A DNA stretch of 41,576 nt from positions 1 through 41,576 of the forward strand of contig NZ_POVL01000045.1 in the NCBI RefSeq assembly GCF_002939185.1. Direction: 5' to 3'. The position numbers and the translations under genes were made by a program. Shown here piece after piece: positions 36,145 through 41,576 of the stretch. Numbering within the stretch: position 1 is the first letter of the stretch; each line of letters starts with the position of its first letter. Source of the DNA: Enterobacter sichuanensis (lineage in GTDB: Bacteria; Pseudomonadota; Gammaproteobacteria; Enterobacterales; Enterobacteriaceae). The notes under the pieces are model-generated. The model was not told the DNA's origin. It did no database searches and saw nothing but the letters and a program-made list of their open reading frames with translations.

Positions 36145-37883
36145 ACGCACTCTGGCAAAAAGTGAACCGTGAGATGGTGGCGAAGATCCTCGCCGAGCTG
36201 GAATACGAGCGCACCCTGCGCGCTGAGTCCCTGGACACGGACCGCTGGCAAATCACCATGGGCAGCGAAACCTGGCAGTTTCACGCCACGCGCGGGATCT
36301 GGGGCTGGCTGCATATCGACCCGAACAGCCTGACTGCCGTGAGCGGCGCGACCATTGAAGCCGAAAGCGCGCTGCTGCAGCTGGCCACGGTGCTGGAGAT
36401 GAGCGATGCGCAAACGGCAGAGCATCTGGAAGATCTCTACGCCACGCTGCGGGGCGATATTCAGTTGCTGCAGGCGCGTGAAGCGCTGGATGCCGACGCG
36501 CTTATCCACCTCGACCCGGACGAACTGCAGTGTCTGATGAGCGGCCATCCGAAGTTTATTTTTAACAAGGGACGCCGCGGCTGGGGGCTGGATGCGCTGC
36601 GCCAGTACGCGCCGGAATACCGCGGGCGTTTTCACCTGCACTGGGTCGCCGTTAAGCGCGAGCAACTGGTCTGGAGCAGCGACGCCGATTGCGACATTCA
36701 CAATCTGCTGGCCAGCGCCATGGACAACTCCGAGCGCGCCCGCTTCGACACCCGCTGGCAGGCGCTGGGGCTCGACGACAGCTGGCTGCCTGTGCCGCTG
36801 CACCCGTGGCAGTGGCAGCAGAAGATCGCCATTCATTTCCTGGCACAGCTGGCGCGCGGTGAGATGGTGGAGCTGGGCGAGTTTGGCGATGAGTACCTGG
36901 CGCAGCAGTCCCTGCGCACGCTGACCAACGCCAGCCGCCGCACGAAATATGACATCAAGCTGCCGCTGACCATCTACAACACCTCCTGCTATCGCGGTAT
37001 TCCGGGCAAGTACATTGCTGCTGGGCCGCTGGCATCGCGCTGGTTACAGCAGCAGTTCACCAGCGACGCCACCCTCATCCGCTCTGGCGCGCAGGTGCTT
37101 GGCGAACCAGCGGCGGGGTATCTCTCGCATCCGGGTTATGCCGCATTGCCGAAAGCGCCCTATCGCTACCAGGAGATGCTGGGCGTGATCTGGCGGGAAA
37201 ACCCCTCCTGCTATCTGCAGGACGGTGAACAGGCGGTGCTGATGGCGGCGCTGATGGAGACCGACAACGCCGGGCGTCCGCTGATTGATGCGTGGATCAC
37301 ACGCTCGGGGTTAAGCGCCGAAGCGTGGCTGGAAACGCTGTTTGAGGCGACGGTGATCCCGTTCTATCACCTGCTGTGCCGCTACGGGGTGGCGCTCATC
37401 GCCCACGGGCAGAACGTGACGCTGGTGATGAAAGATTACGTCCCACAGCGCATCCTGCTGAAGGATTTCCAGGGTGATATGCGCCTGGTGGATGAGGATT
37501 TCCCGCAGGCGCAGAGCCTGCCGGAGCAGGTGAAAGCCGTCACGGCGCGCCTGAGCGCGGATTACATCATTCACGACCTGCAAACCGGCAACTTTGTGAC
37601 GGTGCTGCGGTTTATCTCGCGTCTTACCCAGCAAAGCGGGGTCAGCGAAACGCGTTTCTACCAGATCCTCGCCGGCGTGCTGCAGCGCTATATGGCTGCG
37701 CACCCGGATCTGGCGGAACGCTTCGCCAAATTCGATCTCTTCAGGCCGCAGATCATTCGCGTGATCCTCAACCCGGTCAAACTGACCTTCTCCGAACACG
37801 ACGGCGGCAGCCGCATGCTGCCGAACTACGTCTCCGATCTCGATAACCCACTTTTTCTGGCCTCACGGGAGTCAGCGCAATGA
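36141..37883 (+). CDS. iucC: Aerobactin synthase IucC (NIS synthetase)
   Basis: 580 residues. IucC adds the second hydroxamate arm to the IucA product to give aerobactin. Motifs: LMSGHPKFIFNKGRRGWG (about 133-150), PLHPWQWQQK, TNASRRTKYDIKLPLTIYNT (about 262-281), ALIAHGQNVTLVMKDY (about 419-434) and LLKDFQGDMRLV (about 440-451). GTG start overlapping the iucB stop by four bases (GTGA). Confidence 0.97.
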   Translation: MNALWQKVNREMVAKILAELEYERTLRAESLDTDRWQITMGSETWQFHATRGIWGWLHIDPNSLTAVSGATIEAESALLQLATVLEMSDAQTAEHLEDLYATLRGDIQLLQAREALDADALIHLDPDELQCLMSGHPKFIFNKGRRGWGLDALRQYAPEYRGRFHLHWVAVKREQLVWSSDADCDIHNLLASAMDNSERARFDTRWQALGLDDSWLPVPLHPWQWQQKIAIHFLAQLARGEMVELGEFGDEYLAQQSLRTLTNASRRTKYDIKLPLTIYNTSCYRGIPGKYIAAGPLASRWLQQQFTSDATLIRSGAQVLGEPAAGYLSHPGYAALPKAPYRYQEMLGVIWRENPSCYLQDGEQAVLMAALMETDNAGRPLIDAWITRSGLSAEAWLETLFEATVIPFYHLLCRYGVALIAHGQNVTLVMKDYVPQRILLKDFQGDMRLVDEDFPQAQSLPEQVKAVTARLSADYIIHDLQTGNFVTVLRFISRLTQQSGVSETRFYQILAGVLQRYMAAHPDLAERFAKFDLFRPQIIRVILNPVKLTFSEHDGGSRMLPNYVSDLDNPLFLASRESAQ

Positions 37884-39205
37884 AAACCTATGATTTCATC
37901 GGCATTGGTATTGGCCCGTTTAACCTCAGCATCGCCGCCCTCGCAGAGGGGCTGGACGGCTTTAGCTCGCTGTTCCTTGAGCGTAAACCGCACTTTTCCT
38001 GGCACCCGGGAATGATGGTACCGGACTGCCACATGCAGACCAGCTTCCTGAAGGATCTGGTCAGCGCCGTGGAACCTACCAACCGCCACAGCTTCCTGAA
38101 CTACCTGGTGCAGCGTAAAAAGTTCTACCGTTTTTTGACCACCGAGCAGCGCACCGTCTCTCGCGAAGAGTTTGCCGATTACCTGTGCTGGGCGGCGGAA
38201 AATCTCACCAACCTCGCCTTCAGCCAGCAGGTACAGCAGGTCAGTTTTGATGAGAACAGTGGCCTGTTTGAGGTGGTAACCCAGCGGGATCGCTTCCTGG
38301 CACGCCACGTCTGCGTGGGGATTGGCAAACAGATCAATCTGCCCGACTGCGTCACGGTGCAGGACGATACCTGCTTCCACGCCAGCGAGATGATGCTGCG
38401 CACGCCAGATCTGGCGGGCAAGCGCGTAACTATTGTCGGCGGCGGGCAGAGCGGCGCCGACCTGTTTTTAAATATCTTCCGCGGGGAATGGGGCCAGCCG
38501 CTGAGCCTGAACTGGGTGTCGCGCCGCAACAATTACAACGCGCTGGATGAGGCCGCATTTGCCAACGAATATTTCACGCCGGAATACGTGGACAGCTTCT
38601 CCACGCTCGGTGAAGAGGCCCGTCGCCAGATGCTGCACGAGCAGAAGATGACCTCCGACGGGATCACCACCGAGTCCCTGCTGGCCATTTACCGCGCCAT
38701 GTATCACCGCTTTGAAGTGCTGCGTGAGAAACCCTGGGCGCACCTGATGCCGTCCCGCTCGGTGACCGCGCTGACGCGGCTGCAAAACGGGCAGCGCCTG
38801 AGCATACAGCATCACCTCGACGGCGGCAGCGAGCAGCTGGAGAGCGACGTGGTGATTTTTGCCACCGGTTACCGTGCCGTACAGCCAGCGTTCCTCGCGC
38901 CGCTGTCTCACCGCCTCCATCTGGATACGGACGACGCCTTCTGTATCAACAACGACTTCACCCTTGAATGGGACGGCCCGCAGAGCAATCGCCTGTTTGC
39001 CGTGAATGCCGGGATGCACCGCCTCGGCATTGCCGAACCCCAGCTCAGCCTGATGGCCTGGCGTGCAGCGCGAATTCTGAATCGCGCGCACGGCGATGAG
39101 CCGTTTGAGCTGGCCACTACCCCCGGCGTGATCCACTGGCGTAGCACCGCCAGCCCGGAGAGCAGCCAGGTTTTTAAATCGTTAGCCAAAACGACTGAGT
39201 ACTGA
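37880..39205 (+). CDS. iucD: L-lysine N6-monooxygenase IucD
   Basis: 441 residues. It is an FAD- and NADPH-dependent enzyme that hydroxylates lysine, the first step of aerobactin synthesis. The FAD motif GIGIGPFNLSIAAL is at residues 8-21, the NADPH motif VTIVGGGQSGADLF about 183-196, and ATGYRAV about 329-335. It overlaps iucC by four bases (ATGA). Ends 26 nt before iutA. Confidence 0.97.
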   Translation: MKTYDFIGIGIGPFNLSIAALAEGLDGFSSLFLERKPHFSWHPGMMVPDCHMQTSFLKDLVSAVEPTNRHSFLNYLVQRKKFYRFLTTEQRTVSREEFADYLCWAAENLTNLAFSQQVQQVSFDENSGLFEVVTQRDRFLARHVCVGIGKQINLPDCVTVQDDTCFHASEMMLRTPDLAGKRVTIVGGGQSGADLFLNIFRGEWGQPLSLNWVSRRNNYNALDEAAFANEYFTPEYVDSFSTLGEEARRQMLHEQKMTSDGITTESLLAIYRAMYHRFEVLREKPWAHLMPSRSVTALTRLQNGQRLSIQHHLDGGSEQLESDVVIFATGYRAVQPAFLAPLSHRLHLDTDDAFCINNDFTLEWDGPQSNRLFAVNAGMHRLGIAEPQLSLMAWRAARILNRAHGDEPFELATTPGVIHWRSTASPESSQVFKSLAKTTEY

Positions 39206-39231
39206 CACACACATTCAGGATCAACATAACA

Positions 39232-41421
39232 ATGAAACGTTCTCATCTTTGGGTTTTAAATCCGTGCTTGCTTGCAATGCTTTCTACCTCTGCGTGGGCA
39301 GAAGAACAAAAGGAAGAAAATATCGTTGTCTCCGCCAGCCGCGCGCACCGCAGCGTGGCGGAGATGGCGCAGACCACCTGGGTTATTGAGCGGGCTGAAA
39401 TTGAGCAGCAGGTTCAGGGGGGAAAAGAGATTAAAGACGTGCTGGCGCAGCTGATACCGGGCATGGACGTCAGCAGCCAGGGGCGTACCAACTACGGTAT
39501 GAACCTGCGCGGCCGTTCTATGATGGTGATGGTGGACGGCGTACGTCTGAACTCGTCCCGCAGCGACAGCCGTCAGCTTGACTCGATCGATCCGTTCAAC
39601 ATCGACCGTATCGAAGTGATCTCCGGCGCCACCTCGCTCTACGGCGGCGGCAGTACCGGGGGTCTGGTGAACATCGTCACCAAAAAAGGCCAGCCGGAGA
39701 CTGAGGTTGAGTTCCAGACCGGTGCCAAAAGCGGCTTTAACAGCCATAACGATCACGATGAGAACGTGTCGGCGGCGGTCAGCGGCGGGAATGATAACGC
39801 GTCCGGCCGTCTGTCGGTCTCCTATCAGCGCTACGGCGGCTGGTATGACGGCAAGGGCGACGAGGTGATTATCGATAACACCCAGACCGGCTTACAATAT
39901 TCCGACCGTATTGATATGATGGGCACGGGCACCATCAACATTGACGATCACCAGCAGCTGCAGTTAACCACGCAGTACTACAAGAGCGAATCCGACGGCA
40001 AGCATGGCCTGTATCTCGGGAAGAACTTCTCGGCGGTAACGGGTGATGCCACGGCGTATAACAAAAACAACCTGGACTCTGACCGTATTCCCGGCACCGA
40101 GCGCCATCTGATTAACCTGCAGTACTCCAATACCGATTTCTGGGGTCAGGACCTGGTTGCGCAGATCTACTATCGTGATGAGAGCCTGACCTACTACCCG
40201 TTCCCGACCCTGAGCAAAGGGGCGGTGACCAGCATTGGCGCCTCCCAGCAGAAAACCGATTTTTACGGCGGCAAGCTGACGCTGAACAGCAAACCGGTGG
40301 ATGACCTGACGCTGACCTGGGGTGTGGATGCCGATCACGAAACCTTCGATGCTAACCAGCAGTTCTTCGACCTAAGCAAAGCGGCGGCGAGCGGCGGCAT
40401 GAAGCTCGAAAACGCCTATAACGTGGGCCGTTATCCGGGTTACAGCATCACCAACCTCGCCCCGTTCCTGCAGGCGAGCTACGACATTGACGCCATTACC
40501 CTGAGCGGCGGCGTGCGCTACCAGTACACCGAAAACAAGGTGGATGATTTTGTCGGTTACGCCCAGCAGCAGGCCATCGCCACCGGCAAGGCCACCTCTG
40601 CCGATGCGGTACCGGGTGGGAAAACGGATTACAACAACTTCCTGTTTAACGCCGGGATCCTTGGCCGCCTGACCGAACAGCAGCAGCTGTGGTTTAACTT
40701 CTCTCAGGGCTTCGAAATTCCTGACCTGGCGAAATATTACGGCTCCGGCACCTATCAGCTTGTCGACGGGCACTATCGTCTGGTTAACAGCGTGAACGTG
40801 AACGATTCGAAACTGGATGGCATCAAGGTCAACGCGTATGAGCTGGGCTGGCGTTATACCGGGGATAACCTGCGTACGCAGGTCGCAGCCTATTACTCGC
40901 TCTCGGATAAAACCATCACCATCAACAAGACGGACATGACGATTAACCTCGAAGACGACAAGCGTCGTATCTACGGGGTGGAAGGTCAGGTGGACTATTT
41001 CTTCACCGACAGCGACTGGAGCACGGGCGCAAACTTCAACGCCATTAAGTCCGAAACCCGTGAAAACGGCAAATGGGAGAAGCTGACGGTTGACAGCGCC
41101 AGCCCGTCGAAAGCCAGCGCCTGGGTCAACTGGGCACCGGGCGACTGGACCCTGCGCGTGCAGAGTACGCAGACCTTTGACGTCTCTGATGCCGACGGCA
41201 AGAAGATCGACGGCTATAACACCGTCGACTTCCTTGGCAGCTACGCCCTGCCGGTGGGCAAAGTCAGCTTCAGCGTGGAAAACCTGCTGGACAAAGACTA
41301 CACCACCGCCTGGGGCCAGCGTGCTCCGGGGCTGTATAGCCCAACGTATGGCGCACCGGGTCTGTATACTTATAAAGGCCGCGGGCGCACATTTGGTCTG
41401 AACTACTCCGTCCTGTTCTAA
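39232..41421 (+). CDS. iutA: Ferric-aerobactin TonB-dependent receptor IutA
   Basis: 729 residues (E. coli 732-733). A signal peptide (about 1-23, ending AWA) is followed by the TonB box ENIVVSA (about 29-35), a plug domain (about 45-150, with TNYGMNLRGRSMMVMVDGVR) and a 22-strand barrel ending GLNYSVLF. It imports ferric aerobactin and in E. coli is also a cloacin DF13 receptor. It lies 26 nt after iucD, so it is probably on the same Fur-controlled transcript. The sequence is clearly IutA but differs from the plasmid ColV version as I remember it at many surface-loop positions. Confidence 0.97.
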   Translation: MKRSHLWVLNPCLLAMLSTSAWAEEQKEENIVVSASRAHRSVAEMAQTTWVIERAEIEQQVQGGKEIKDVLAQLIPGMDVSSQGRTNYGMNLRGRSMMVMVDGVRLNSSRSDSRQLDSIDPFNIDRIEVISGATSLYGGGSTGGLVNIVTKKGQPETEVEFQTGAKSGFNSHNDHDENVSAAVSGGNDNASGRLSVSYQRYGGWYDGKGDEVIIDNTQTGLQYSDRIDMMGTGTINIDDHQQLQLTTQYYKSESDGKHGLYLGKNFSAVTGDATAYNKNNLDSDRIPGTERHLINLQYSNTDFWGQDLVAQIYYRDESLTYYPFPTLSKGAVTSIGASQQKTDFYGGKLTLNSKPVDDLTLTWGVDADHETFDANQQFFDLSKAAASGGMKLENAYNVGRYPGYSITNLAPFLQASYDIDAITLSGGVRYQYTENKVDDFVGYAQQQAIATGKATSADAVPGGKTDYNNFLFNAGILGRLTEQQQLWFNFSQGFEIPDLAKYYGSGTYQLVDGHYRLVNSVNVNDSKLDGIKVNAYELGWRYTGDNLRTQVAAYYSLSDKTITINKTDMTINLEDDKRRIYGVEGQVDYFFTDSDWSTGANFNAIKSETRENGKWEKLTVDSASPSKASAWVNWAPGDWTLRVQSTQTFDVSDADGKKIDGYNTVDFLGSYALPVGKVSFSVENLLDKDYTTAWGQRAPGLYSPTYGAPGLYTYKGRGRTFGLNYSVLF

Positions 41422-41426
41422 GTCAT

Positions 41427-41452
41427 TGCGCCGCCTGCCCGCGGGCGGCGCA
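41427..41452 (+). terminator. GC-rich hairpin after iutA
   Basis: TGCGCCGCC (41427-41435) pairs with GGCGGCGCA (41444-41452); the loop itself contains GC palindromes. It lies five bases after the iutA stop. The T tract is weak (CTTCCTGTG), but it most likely ends the iuc-iutA transcript. Confidence 0.75.
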
Positions 41453-41541
41453 CTTCCTGTGTAATTTCAACGCGATTTTGCTATAAAATCAGCGATTTGC
41501 TGAAATTGTCGGCAAACGATCAAAAAGGGTGTTTTCCCCCT

Positions 41542-41576
41542 TTGACAAGGCGTACTGAGGTCGTTACTATGCGCCT
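41542..41576 (+). promoter_or_regulatory. Stable-RNA-type promoter at the window edge
   Basis: A consensus TTGACA (41542-41547), a 17-nt spacer and TACTAT (41565-41570) are followed by the GC-rich discriminator GCGCCT, the mark of stringently controlled tRNA and rRNA promoters. The product lies beyond the window. Because mtfA is next to asnT in E. coli, a tRNA-Asn is the best guess; an rrn operon is the alternative. Confidence 0.7.

Noticed and set aside
1..41576. CRISPR arrays, insertion sequences, prophage genes, complete tRNA or rRNA genes
   Set aside because: No regularly spaced repeats, transposase, integrase or cloverleaf-like sequence was found inside the window.

Overview
The window reads as chromosome of a member of the Enterobacteriaceae, most like Enterobacter or a close relative. 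MtfA, IutA and the aerobactin enzymes closely resemble the E. coli proteins as I remember them, REP and box-C type repeats are present, and the base composition is moderately GC-rich. No phage, transposase, integrase or CRISPR array is visible.

Positions 1-8380 hold flagellin (fliC), a short frameshifted gene, a repeat-rich gap, a chemoreceptor, a shrunken chemoreceptor paralogue, a DoxX-type membrane protein and a two-gene membrane-bound regulator of the MarT/FidL (ToxR-like) type. Positions 8378-18776 are a leftward run fliF-G-H-I-J-K / L-M-N-O-P-Q-R, encoding the MS ring, C ring, export ATPase, hook-length control and export gate. From 19041 to 25992 the strand switches and fliE leads directly into cheR-cheB-cheY-cheZ-flhB-flhA-flhE. 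In E. coli these are two separate regions (fliE/fliF-R, and tar-tap-cheRBYZ-flhBAE); here they are joined back to back. fliD/S/T, fliA, flhDC, cheA/W, motA/B and flg genes are not in the window. CheY and FlhA look more diverged from E. coli than MtfA does, so a supplementary flagellar system (of the flag-3/flag-4 kind reported in Enterobacterales) is a reasonable hypothesis, but it is not proven here.

Positions 26000-31100 are a surface/envelope region. It contains a classical autotransporter preceded by a perfect 16-bp inverted repeat, an unknown 89-aa protein, a TraF-like/FadL-like outer-membrane barrel, a secreted AroQ-gamma chorismate mutase and a cysteine-containing lipoprotein. mtfA (backbone) follows.

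Positions 32105-41421 are a complete aerobactin locus: divergent shiF-like exporter, Fur-box promoter, iucA-iucB-iucC-iucD (tightly overlapping) and the TonB-dependent receptor iutA. The window ends in a promoter with the hallmarks of a stable-RNA (tRNA/rRNA) promoter. Because mtfA lies next to asnT in E. coli, a tRNA-Asn just beyond the edge is a testable guess.

The least ordinary items are the merged flagellar/chemotaxis locus with its two private receptors (one lacking both a sensory subdomain and the CheA-binding tip), the MarT/FidL-like pair beside a flagellar operon and near an autotransporter, and the hairpin-fronted autotransporter leader.
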